This document shows, piece by piece, positions 24,201 through 36,200 of a stretch of 64,000 bases of DNA; positions within the stretch are counted from its first letter, which is position 1, and each line of letters starts with the position of its first letter. Origin of the DNA: Amborella trichopoda (Eukaryota; Streptophyta; Magnoliopsida; Amborellales; Amborellaceae). Below the pieces are notes generated by a model. That model had not been told where the DNA came from. It searched no databases and saw only the letters and a list, made by a program, of their open reading frames with translations. A program made the translations under genes and the position numbers. The stretch lies in contig NW_006496884.1 of NCBI RefSeq assembly GCF_000471905.2, forward strand, positions 141,296 through 205,295, in the 5' to 3' direction.

Positions 24201-27200
24201 GCACCCAAGTGCCCTCAGGAATCTTATATTTACAGCGTAAGACCTGGGACAAGAAGGAATCGGCTTGAGTTGCAAGACACCACCACCACTTGCCTAAGAG
24301 GGCTAAGTTATGTTTTCTTAGGATCCTGATCCCTAAGCCCCCCTTCTGTTTGGGTAAGAAAACTTTATCCCAAGAGATTAAATCGTATTTTGTTCACTCT
24401 AGCTGACCCGTCCAAAGAAAATTCCTCATAAGTTGATCTAGCAGGTTCGCCACTGAGGTTGGCATTTGGAAAAAAGACATGAGGTAAACGGGGGCATTGG
24501 CCAGTGTTGCTTTGATCAAAGTGGCTCGGCCAGCCTGAGAAAGGTATCTCCCTTTCCATCCAGTCAAAGGCCTATCAACCTTGTCTATCACATGTGACCA
24601 ATGTCTGTTTTTAAGGTAAGTTGTAGGAAGGTCCTCAACTTTGCATTCCCAAGTTGGGATAAGCTCCCTGATTTCAGCGTTGGCAATAGCTACCCCAATC
24701 ATTTTTTATTTTTTCATGTTGGCCTTGAAACTTGTGGCTACTTGGAAACAATTGAGATAAAGCCTCAAGTTTTCAATTTCTTATGAGGAAGCGTCTAGGA
24801 ATACCAATGTGTCATCTGAAAATTGCAGATGAGACATTGTAAAGCCTCGGTGATAAGTTTTGAAACCCTAGAGGAGACCTGCCTGGTAAAGACGGGAGAT
24901 AGATTGGCTAAAGAATTCTGTTGTAAAAGCGAAAAGAAAGGGGGAGAGAGGTCCCCTTGCCATAACCCCCTGGGTTCCGTTTATGAGGATCGAGAAATGA
25001 GGACGAGCATAGCAACCTCTCATCCATTTTCTCCAGCAGTCTCGGAATCCCATTCTTGTCATTGACTCGTCCAGTATGGACCAATCAACATCATCGTACG
25101 CTTTCTCCCAATCTATCTTAAAGATGAGACCAGGCTTTTTGGACAAATGCCTAGAGTGAATACACTCATGTGCTATTAAAGCTCCATCTAGGATTTGTTT
25201 ATCTTTGATGAAGCCCAACTGTGACAGTGAGATGAGAGAGGGAAGGACCTGTTGTAATCTTAAGGTCAGCACCTTGGCCAGTATTTTATTGGAGGAGTTG
25301 AGCAGACTGATTGGGCGAAAGTCCTTTAGCTCCTTAGCCCCTTCAACCTTGGGGACCAAGGCAATAAAGGTGGCGTTGATGGCTTTGTGGAGGATTCCCC
25401 AGTGAAAAAATTCCTCAAAGAAACTCATGAAGTCAGAGTGAAAGGTTTCCCAGAAAATTTTGAAAGGTGCCATGGGGAACCCATCCAGTCCGGGGGCTTT
25501 GTCTTTGGCTAAGTATTCTAGGGCTTCAAGGATTTCCTCTTCTAAAAAAGTCGCTCAAGCCAAAGAGCCTGGGCTTCCGAAAGAGTAAGAAAATCCAAAT
25601 CGGCAATTTTAGGTTTGGGGCCCAAAGGGGCAACGTAGAGGGCCGGGAAGTAGTTTAAAATTGCCGATTCGATTTCTCCAGGCTGTACCCGATAGCAATT
25701 ATTTGACTTGACAGTCGAAATGGTATTGTCTCTCTTGCGACAATTTGCTATCCGGTGACAGAGGCGTGTATTGTGGTTCCCTGCTTTTAGCCAATTTACT
25801 CTTGAACTCTGAAACCAGTACAGTTCTTCTTTTTTTAAGGTGGAGAAGTATTCAAGCGTAGTTTGGGTCCTCAAGTTTGATTCAGAGTCTATCAGAGGTC
25901 TGGACTCTTCAATACGGTCCAGATCTTGTATGGAGTAGAGGAGAGAGGACTTAATTTGAGAAGATGAATTTTAGTTTGGAGCCTATAGCCTGCTCTTCCC
26001 GAAACCTGGCCGGAGAAAGCGTTCCACCAGATAGAAATCAAGGTGGGTATAGACTCTTCTTCAAGCCAGGCCAGTTCAAATCTAAAAGGTTTCGATCCTC
26101 TTCTGATAGCTTGGGTGTCTAGAAGAATAGGACAGTGATCAGAGGTGGGTTTAGGCAAGGCCATGGCATGAGTGCTCGGAAAGAGTTCCTCCCAGTTCAG
26201 AGATAGGAGGAACCTATCAAGTCTAGAGAGAGAAGGTTGGGGGGGAGTGGTTGGACCATGTATAACGGCTTCCTTGTAATGGGATATCTAAGAGTTCATT
26301 TCGGAAAACAAAATCCGAGAACTCTGTCATTCCTTGAGAGATGGTAGAATTGGAGTTTCTCTCATGAGGCCATCGCGTGATGTTGACGTCTCCACCCAAA
26401 CACCATACAGGGTGGGGTAAGGCAGCAACAAAGTCCAATTCACACCAGAGACGTGGTTGAAGAGTAGCTGAGCAGGGGCCATAAATGGCCGAGAATTTCC
26501 AAAGTAAGCGATCAGAAATGCGTGAAAGAAGTATGGTAATGGTAAATGGGATGAGAGGAGGAGATGATCTAACGGGTTCCAGATCACCCAAATTCCCTCT
26601 GAAGTCCCATCCACAGGTAGAGCGACCCATTGGCAAGGCCTTCTACCCTAGACCTGACGAATATGAGAGAGAGTGGGCTCGGGTAGTTTGGTTTCAGTGA
26701 GGGCAAGAATAGCAAGAAGGTGTTTCGAGGTCAAGTCCTTGACTGCCTCCCTTTTGGACGAGTGTCCCAAACCTCTTATGTTCCAAGGATCTTCATGGTT
26801 TGGGAATAGAAGCTGCGGAAGAGGCTAATCTGACAGACCTCCTCAAAGAGAGAAAGAGGAGGTAGTGGATGGGAGACCGTCTAAAGGGGAAACTTCGTAT
26901 GAGAGATGAGAACAGATTGAGAAGCTCCCTTTGTCTTTTAAAACTCACCTTCAGTCAGCTCTAAGTGTCTGCAAGAAGGAAACGGTGCGCCGATCCTTTC
27001 AGGGCCTTCATGCTGGAAGCCCATAATACGATAAATTTCCTTCATTCTCGCCAAATCTCTGTCGTTCCCACCCCTGTCGACCCCATCGGCGTTGTCCCTC
27101 GCCAAAGGGGGAGAGATGGGAGTATTAGGATCCTCAGGCGACTCCATGGCTTGCTCGGAGGGTGGTAGGGGCAGATGATTGGAAGGGAAAGGTCAAAAGG

Positions 27201-30200
27201 TAGGGTAGGAACGGTTTCAGAGAAAGAGGTTAGGGGAGAGATGAAGGGATTAACCGGGCTAAGGGAAGCAGAGGGGGGGGTCAGAAGAAGATGAAGGGAG
27301 GGGTGGGATGGCTGAGGGAGGAGAGAGAGTAGGCGAATGTAGGGAGGGAAGGCAGGACGTGACAATATGGAGTAGCTCAGCAAAGGAAGGAGGAGGTGAA
27401 TTCAACATGCCCTGGGCCAAGATAAGTGGGGGAGGGGATGAGGCAACGTTGAGAATAGCTGGGTAATGAAGAGCATATCGGCTAAGAGGGTAGAAGGATT
27501 CAAGGTGGACAGAAGAAGGGAAATATGAAAGGAAGTGGTGTGATTGGGGGGGGGGATGAAAGATGTATAAGGCCAAGCATAATGGAGGGCATAGTTAAAG
27601 TTGAGCGTACGGATTCTGCAAATATGGACCAAGTGGGGAGTGTAGGAAAGATGAGGGGCAAGTAGAGACGAGATGAAATCTGGGTCAGGAGGGAGTGGTC
27701 TGTGGGGTGCACAGCAACGATACCATAGGGGAGTAGAGGTTTGTCCATAGATGGAGTAAGAGAGAGAGGAGTGGGAGGTTGGGGGTCAGGTACAGCCTCC
27801 ACTGTGGGTTGGAGGGGTAGGAAAGTGAGAGAGAGAATGGGAGAGAGGGGATAAGAAGGGGAGTTGGGGTCCAACGGGGTGTACTCCGTTATTGGGTCAA
27901 ATGGGAAGGGTGTGTTCACAGAGGGAAGGTGGGGGTTAAGAGCGGGCTGGGAGGGTGCCGTGGGGAAGGAGGAGCACCCACTATGAGCGAAAGAACATTT
28001 GGAGAAGGAGGAGAGGTAAAGTGGTAGGATCTCGAGGGGTGGTAGGTGTTTGCGTGTCATTGCCGAGGGGAAGAGAGACAGATTGAGGCACCTCAAGAGA
28101 TGACAGTTGGGGGTGGGGAGGGGGGGGCGGGGGGGTGGGGGGGGTAGAGGGCAATAGCAGGTGCAATAGAGATGAGGGTGACATATGGCCAGGAATGGGT
28201 GGCGCGCGTGAGATGTGGCAGCCGAGTGGATCTGATGGTCAAAGGTAGTAAATGCCGAGGGCCAAGGAATCGAGCGCGCAGGCGGAGAGGTCGAGGTAGG
28301 GGCCCGACGCACAGGCTCTGGTGAAAGATGGGCCTTAAGTCCGCAAGGATAAACGAAGTGGAGGAGCCGGGTCAGTCGAGGTGACCTGGCGACAAGGCCA
28401 ACTAAGCGAGCGCACTGTCCACAATTAGTTCTTTCTCGGGTTGACGTGGGGGGTTGGAGCTCGGTCAGAAGAAAGCAAAGGCGAAATGACTGACCCGCCC
28501 ACATCAGGTCTAAATCTCGTCAGGTGGGGGACACCTGCGGCCAGCGGAGCCGACTTAATGACATCATTCCTGTTTCCTGGCCTATCTGAAACATCACAAC
28601 GAGGCTATCAGATGGCAGACCATGGTGGTTTTGGTGCCTTGTCCTGGCATAGCACCATGAGGTTCGATGGAGCAGCAGGGGGCTGCCGGCGGTGCCTCCT
28701 AGGATGGCAGTGTTTGTGCGACACTGTGGTCCAGGACTGGGAAATGGACTCTGTTGGTGGAGGGGGGTCCGTCTGATTGAAGTAGTGTGGAGAAGGAAGC
28801 GAAGCCACCGACCACGAAAGGGTTACCGGGAAGAAAAGGTTGTCGACTTCCAGCTAGACGCTAGAAGGGATGCGACTGGTATCCAGCGCCTCTAGAAGGA
28901 GACGAATGGAGCCGAGAGGGAGAGTCTCTAACGATTTCCAATGGATCGAGATTAGGTTACCGCAAACTTCCATCACTCTCCTAAAAGTGGAGGGGGACCA
29001 CGCATGGAGGGGGATGTGGTCGAGGGTGAGCCAGACTCTTTGCTTCCTATAGAACCCTTGAGCAGAGGACCAAGCACGAAGGGTGCAGGAGGCTCCTTTG
29101 AAGGCAGAGGATAGAAGCTCCTGTAAGACCGCGACGCGTATTCAGGGGACGAGAAGGAGAAGAGGAAGTCACCGCTAGAAATACGTCTGCAAGTGAGGTT
29201 GGGTTCCCCCCAAATGCGTTTGGCCCATCTTTCAATTCCTCTGACATCGTCATGCATGGGTTGAAATCATGCCACCAGGCACGAAGAGAGTTTTTGTTTA
29301 AGCTGCTTAGACACCTCTGATGGGGTTGAGATTATGCAAGGGAGAAGGGGGGAAGGAGCAAAGATAATGTGACTCCTCTCGGGCGAAGCTGTAGGGGCGA
29401 GGGGAGCAAGAGGGCATTTTTGCAAAGGCAACCACCTAGGAGAAGGTGGCCTTAAGTGGTTGCTTAGTCGCCGCAGGAAGCTGCTCAGCTCCACTAGAAG
29501 AGGAATGGGGGACATCTGGAGAAGAGGGCTGAAGTCTAGAAGGTAGGGGGTGGGTTTTGAGGTAGAGAGTGTAGATCTGATCCCAGCTGAGGGGAAGAGG
29601 AAGAGGGGGATGACGGCCCATGGACTTCCTCCTCAATCACGTAAAGCACACATTGTGATTATCAAGAACGCTACTAACAAGGAGAAATTTAACAAAGAGA
29701 AATTTTACTTGTACCTAATGGTCCATGGAATCCACATGACTGCACTCCCCAATACCACATTATGAGGATTTATTTGAACCAAGAAGTCCCAAAACATATT
29801 TATTCATGTCTCAACCAATCTTTAAAAAAAAAAAAAAATGATTTGGAGCTCATAAAAGGCCGCAAATTAATTTCTTCTTTAACTACAACTCTAGACCGCC
29901 AAACAGGATCTAAATTTTTTAGAGTTAAAAAATATTGGTTTTTTTCCTTGCAAAATTGGTCAAAAAGTGAATCAATAAACATTTGAAAATTTCAGGTCCC
30001 AAAAATCTCCAAACATGGTGTTTGCAGGTGTGGTCAATGACGATTCATGGACCACTAGGTTGAAATAAATTTTCCCCTTGACAAAGAAGACACATAATGC
30101 TTTCCAATTTACAGGAAATATACATGGTAATTTTAGGAAATCACAAAACCTAAAATGAAAAATAACTACTCACAGCAACTCAGCAACAAAATAAAAATTA

Positions 30201-33200
30201 CGGGAATTGTAATATTTAAAGTACAATATACTTCAAAGTTACAAATAAGAAGACGAGTTTACCTGAAAAGTAGCACCAATGACAGTAGCTGTCTGCTCAC
30301 CAACTCCAATAGCACCCAAAAGTGCCTGATAAAAATATAAATAGGAAATCATAACTTATCAAACATAAAAACAATACTATTAAGAAAAACACAACAAGCA
30401 TTCAAAGAGAAGTTATCAAAAGTTAGCTGCATTACCTGGGTAGAGAGCATGCATCGGATGTACGTTGAAAGACCCTGAAGAAAAGAAACAAAATACATTT
30501 AAACTTCGGAACCCAAATCCCTGTCACCACAAGAAAGAAAAAAGCAACATTCGGCATCACCTGCAATGAATCCCAAATCTGGAAGGGTACATAATCAGGT
30601 GTCACACTACCTGGGAAACCCTGTTTCATTAACAAACTACTAGTTATGAGAGGATTGAAATACCCATCTGGTTAAAAAGCTTGTAATGCCCTAATTTTGA
30701 AGTTCTAAACATGGGTACTATAGAATGGACAAAAGTAAACAACTTCCAAAGGGCAGAAACATAGGCTCCATTGCTAGACTAGAACCCTTTAGGAGGCCCA
30801 TCAACCAAGATAGAAAAGAAACACAACCCAAATTTCATCATCACTTGCTAGATTCTTTAGTTTTGAATTCTTGAACCATGTCAAAGAAAAAGAAAATAAA
30901 ATGATGCACCAAGATTTTATAGCATTGATTAATACTTTCAACATCATGGATTTATAAATTAGGTAGGCTCTCTAGAGGATATAAAAATATTTATGACTTA
31001 ATGCTCACTATGTACACTACTCCATTTAATAATGTTTGTTGTATTTTTCCACTGGAAAAAGCTAAATGTTATTTCAAAATAATATCCTTTGAAACCATAG
31101 TCTTTGGAAAATATCATTTTATCCCACTATTGAAAGAGAAGGCTTGTGTGGAGCGTGTGACGTGCACATGCATGGGTGCAACATACCTTGAGGCAAACTT
31201 TGCATTTCACACACTCACATGGGCGCCGAGGCGCCCTTAGCACATGCACATGTGCAAGTCAGACTCAATGCTCACAATATTTTTGCACTCAAGAACCACC
31301 AAGTAGAAGAAGGGCAATGGCCCAGTCAGGAGATGGGCATTATGGGACTCACAGGGATAGGAACTCCCACCAGAGGGACTATTCTCGCACCGTTTAGAAG
31401 CGTGGGTAAGTACCAAAATGCACATAGTACTGCTCCCAAGTCCCACCATGATGAATAGTTTGGCTGTGATTTTGAGTGCAATGGTTCACTTTCTGGAACC
31501 CAAAAAGCCTGCAGGAACCAGGTGTTTGTTGGGTATCCAATGGCATGTAAGGTGTAACTGATGGACAGTAATATGATGGTTAAAGTCGAAAAATGAAGAG
31601 TCACAAATTTTCATATTTCAAGTTCATGGAACAGTCACAATGGGTGAAGGTGAGAGGTATTCTCTCCATTATATATATGGGACTTGAACTGCTCTCTTGA
31701 TAAATAGTTTGCACACAGTTATATCTACTTTTCAGACCCTCTATCTTCTTGTGCGAACTTTCTCTCTCTAGAACAAAGGAACCTCTGGAGCTCTAGATCT
31801 TGAAGTGCTTGTGCATTTGGACATGCAAGATGGTGTTCAATCTTCTATTTCCTTGTATCACGAAGAGAAATTTTCCCAGCAAACTTAGATCCACACAAAT
31901 TTTGATCAATGAGGGGCAAGCATTTTTTTTATGGTAGGGGCAAACATTTTTTTGATGGTAGGGGCAAACATTGTCTTGTGATAGTGAAGTTTTCACTCCT
32001 AGAAAAGATTGTTGATCCTCCATTTTGTTACCCCTCAAAAGTATTTGAGAAATATTATTTTTTTAGCCTCATTTCACCCACCAATTTCCAACAGCATTTT
32101 CACGTTATAAACTTTAGTTGTAACACAAAATTCATCAATGCTGCGAAACTATAACTTTGTGTAAATATAGTAGATGGTGAAAACAGAAGATAGCCTTCAA
32201 TATTTTGTTTCCTTGTGTCCCAGTGAGAAATTTTCTGGGATAACTAAGATGATTACTGATTTTTATCAGCAAGGGATTAGATAACGCCTTGTGATAGACA
32301 AGTTTCCGTGCCTCAAGACAGGAAGATTGTTGATCCACTTTGTTACCCCTCTGCAAGTATTGACAAACTGCTATTTTTCTGCCCCCTTTCACCAATTTCC
32401 AAAAGTATTTCTGTTTCATGTACTTCAGTCGTAACATAACAATTTGTGAAACTCCAACTGAATATAAGAAATTCAAATGATGAGCACTTCAACTATTAGC
32501 ATTGCATTTAATTTGGCAGACAATGGTGCATAAGTGTAATTCAATTTGCAATTAAATTGCACTCAATTTGTCCCAAACATATCAAATTCTCCAACTTGTT
32601 TCACAGAGCTATTTTTTGTTTAGCTTAACGAGGTGGCCTTAGCACCGAAGTCTAGACTTCTTGGGGCCAAGTTCAGCCTTCCAGCACCTCAACACCCACA
32701 CACCTGCAAGGGACAGAAGGGGTTCAAAAGGGATGTGCCCAACTTTATTGCTCACTGTACAATTACAAGGAGATACTGCCACAAATGCCCCTTAAAGGTT
32801 CCTTACATTTGAATTTCAAAAACCTTGCTCCACCTGGCAGCCAACCTCTACCATGGCCTGCCAATATAACCACCACATGCCCTCCGCGCTCTGAGAGCAC
32901 CATGATGTGCAAATGGACCATTGTAGCCTTTGTGCTCAGCCCATGCCACTTGACTACGCTGTCCTGGGTGGTGCACACCACCTGACTAAGTCATCATGAA
33001 CCTGGCAAAAATTGAAAACAAACTTGGCCGCCAACAGGCACACCATCTGGCCCACCATCCAGCTCACCATACAATTGTGTGCTAACCTGGTAGTGGGGCG
33101 TGCACCCCCCACGTACCATGCTTCACACCCCCACGTACCATGCTTCACACCCCTTGTCTGCCACAGTGGGTCGGTCGGCCTAAGGCATGGGTTCCCTCCT

Positions 33201-36200
33201 CATAGAGGTTTGTTGGTCTAAAAACGAGACAACCATCAGTGATGGCTCTGTACACCAAAATGGCACAAATTCATATGGGACTTGCAATTCTTTTCTTCGA
33301 TTGTGTTCTGCCCCAATGGGAATTGAAGTCCAGGGCCTCCAGTCATTTACAAACAAGTGCTGAGTTGGGGATCTGACAAGCCTCCCTCACCATGAGATCC
33401 TAACGCCTCATCAGGGGTCTAGCTAAGAGCTCCTTAACCAAACCCTTGTTAGTATTTTTGGTTTGAAAAATGCTTTAGTGTATTTCAAAACATCTTTGGT
33501 TTTATTGTACTTTCCTAAAATGCCATTGTAGAGAGAGAAAGATGTGGGTTTGAGTCCCACATTGAAGATGAGAGTTTGTTTTGCCATATTTAAGAGCACA
33601 CATTCCCATGCAATATACTTTAAGTGCAAAAGAGAGAAGGCACATGTGAGGAGCACGCGAAGCGTACGACATGCACAAACACGTGCGTGTGCGTGTGCGT
33701 GTGCATGTGTGTGTTTGTGTGCATGTGCATATGCATGGGCGCAAGGGCGCTTGATGGCGCACTTTGCACCCTTGCATCGGTGCATGAGACACCCCTCACC
33801 CGAGCATGTGTGCGGGTCGGGCTCGTGGCTCGTTGTCTTTTTGTGAGCCCGATTCATAGGGAAATCCAACAGTCTTCTAGCCGTTGATGCGTTTGGGACA
33901 TCCAACAGTCATCTAGCCGTTGATGAGATGGAGGCTTGTAACAGCAGCTATCAAGTGCATGTGACCATTCAAGTACTTGCAACTTGTAGCTGTTGGAGTG
34001 CAGGTAACTTGTAGTTGTTGGGTGGTGCATGTAACCACCACAACACTAAATGGGTAGCCTCTTGGTGCTCTATAACAAGGGCCCTCCTACCCATACATCT
34101 TTGGACACTTAGAACAATTTTTTAGCCTCTATCAATAGACTAATATTTGCAATTCCAGCAAGCAAACCAGTGGGCTAATTCTATCTCTCTACTCGATTTT
34201 ATCTCTCTCTCTAATACAACAAGATTCTAGTGTCTATTGTGTGGGTTCCAAGCTCGGGTGCATAGAGCTTAGGAACATTGAAAAAGACCCCTATGTTTTC
34301 CTATATCCCGAGGACGATTTGCCCTTCTTATGCACATCAAATAATCAATGTTCGAAAATTCGGCCGCCCGACCACCTAGGCAGGAAATGTTTCAAAATGC
34401 CTAGGCGAAGTCTGGGCGGCAGCATAAGGCGTTTTGCTTTTGGGCTCCCACCTGGGCCCTATTCTCTGGGCGCCCACCTAGGTGCCGCCCCGTGACAATT
34501 TTTGGGCGGTGGAAAAAAACCCTCGAGTGAGGGAAAAATACGAAAGATGGTTTTAGGGGGTATTCTAAACCCCCAATATACAATATGTGGCATTTAGGGT
34601 GAGAAAAACCCTCAAAAACCACTATTTTGTGATTTATCGAAAGATCGATAAATTTTATATTTTTCTGATTTTTTCCCAAAACGAAGACAATAGTTTGTTG
34701 GTGGATTTGGAGTTTCCAATAGTTGATTTTGAGAACTTTTGGCAACCCAACAGACGAGGTTTGCACCAACACCGATTTGATTTTGATATATCTTAAGTAT
34801 TATCATATTTAAAAGAGGGTTTTGATTTCATTTTGTTACAACATATTATGTTATGAATCCTGTGATTGTCTTTTACTTTTTTTTTTCTTTTGCGATATAT
34901 TTACATGTTTGCAGTTAAAGATTGACTTTTTTGTTGATTTATTGATTTTTTCTCACTTGGACGATGAAATTGAGCATATATCGTATTCTTTTTCTTTCTT
35001 TTTTTAAAGTTGACAGTTAATATTACAGTAGTAAGAGTTTGTACAACAGCAAGGGTTGAGGTAACCCACAGACTGAGACTCTCAACTTAAAACTTGGTCA
35101 CTGGGGTGTGACCTATTCTAGAATACTAGTTCTAACAATCCAGTGAGGCAAGAGAAAGGGGCTCATAAGAACTACCTGTTACAAAGTAGAAGACAAGAAT
35201 CTAGAAGGAGGCGGCCTCCCCGCCGTGTTAGTGATTATATCTCCGTATTGTGTGCATCTCTACAAATACAGAAGGCTGGTTCCTAGTGGCTTCCTTAGTG
35301 AGACGATCTGCGAAGTTGTTGGACATCCTCCAAATATGCATCCATGAGACATTTATACCCCTGCAAGTGTGCTCAATTTCATCAAAAATGTGTGTTAGGT
35401 ACCAAGGAGGAGGGGCCTTTCTAGTGGCCCATAACAATACGCTTTTGGCATCTCCCTCTATGTGCAGGTGTAGGTCCCAAGAGGGGTTAAATTTCTTGAT
35501 TCCCATCAATCAGGTCGTGGCCTCAGTGGACTATGAGTCTTTGTGGCCAAGATGTTCTGAGAATGATAAGATGAGCACACCATTATGGTCATGGAATAAT
35601 CCCCCCCCGTGCCTGCTGGGACTGGATTTCCCAAGGAGCATCCATCGAAGCTGAACTTAATCTCACCCACCGGTGGTGGGTACCAGTGCGATACTCTTGG
35701 GTTGCGGTGAAGGGTTAATTGAATGAGGTTCACCCAATTGCGAAGAAAAGTGGCCTCCAAAATCCCAGTAAACAGTTTGTGATTGGTAGCCCAAAAGATA
35801 ACCATGGAGGTTACCTTGTGGAAAGAAACTGGGAGTTCTCTTTTGAGACCACTAAAATTCTTGAATTTCTTTCTAGCCAGATGGACCACACCATAGCAGC
35901 TAGAGGAGCTTTCCAAAGGATCCTACCCGACCTCGGCCAGTAAACTTCGAAGGAACAGGAAGTCAGCGCCGGGATTGAAGGGGGAGTGACCCACAATATT
36001 CCAAAGAGTTGGATAATTTTACTCCAAAGTTGGAGTGTCGTCTAGCAGTGAATGAACAAGTGAGGGTTTGTCTCTTCCTAATCTATGCACATAACACACC
36101 TATTAAAGTTTGGACACCTCTTCTCCGGAGTAAGTCTATCGTGAGTGCGCGTTCAGAGCAGCAAATCCAATGAAAGGCTTGAACTTTTGGGAGGACTATG

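Larger units (their letters stand above)
22583..29645 (-). mobile_element. Full-length L1-type LINE, 7.06 kb, perfect 15-bp target duplication
   Basis: The target duplication GCACACATTGTGATT is at 22568-22582 and 29646-29660. The element ends (minus strand) in an A-rich tail (plus-strand T run near 22587-22598) and begins at about 29643 just before ORF1. It encodes ORF1 (29.64-26.83 kb) and ORF2 (26.81-22.80 kb: endonuclease, reverse transcriptase, zf-RVT, RNase H). Frameshifts and stops in both ORFs make it inactive. It lies in RUS3-like intron 5 in the gene sense orientation. Full length is notable because most plant LINEs are 5'-truncated. Confidence 0.9.

Noticed and set aside
27500..28504. 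334-residue minus-strand open frame, proline-rich
   Set aside because: It is the C-terminal part of LINE ORF1, between the DUF4283 region and the endonuclease, not an independent gene.
33544..33905. Open frames with cysteine/histidine-rich peptides in the 5' LTR
   Set aside because: They arise from the GTGC-rich simple repeat of the copia LTR.
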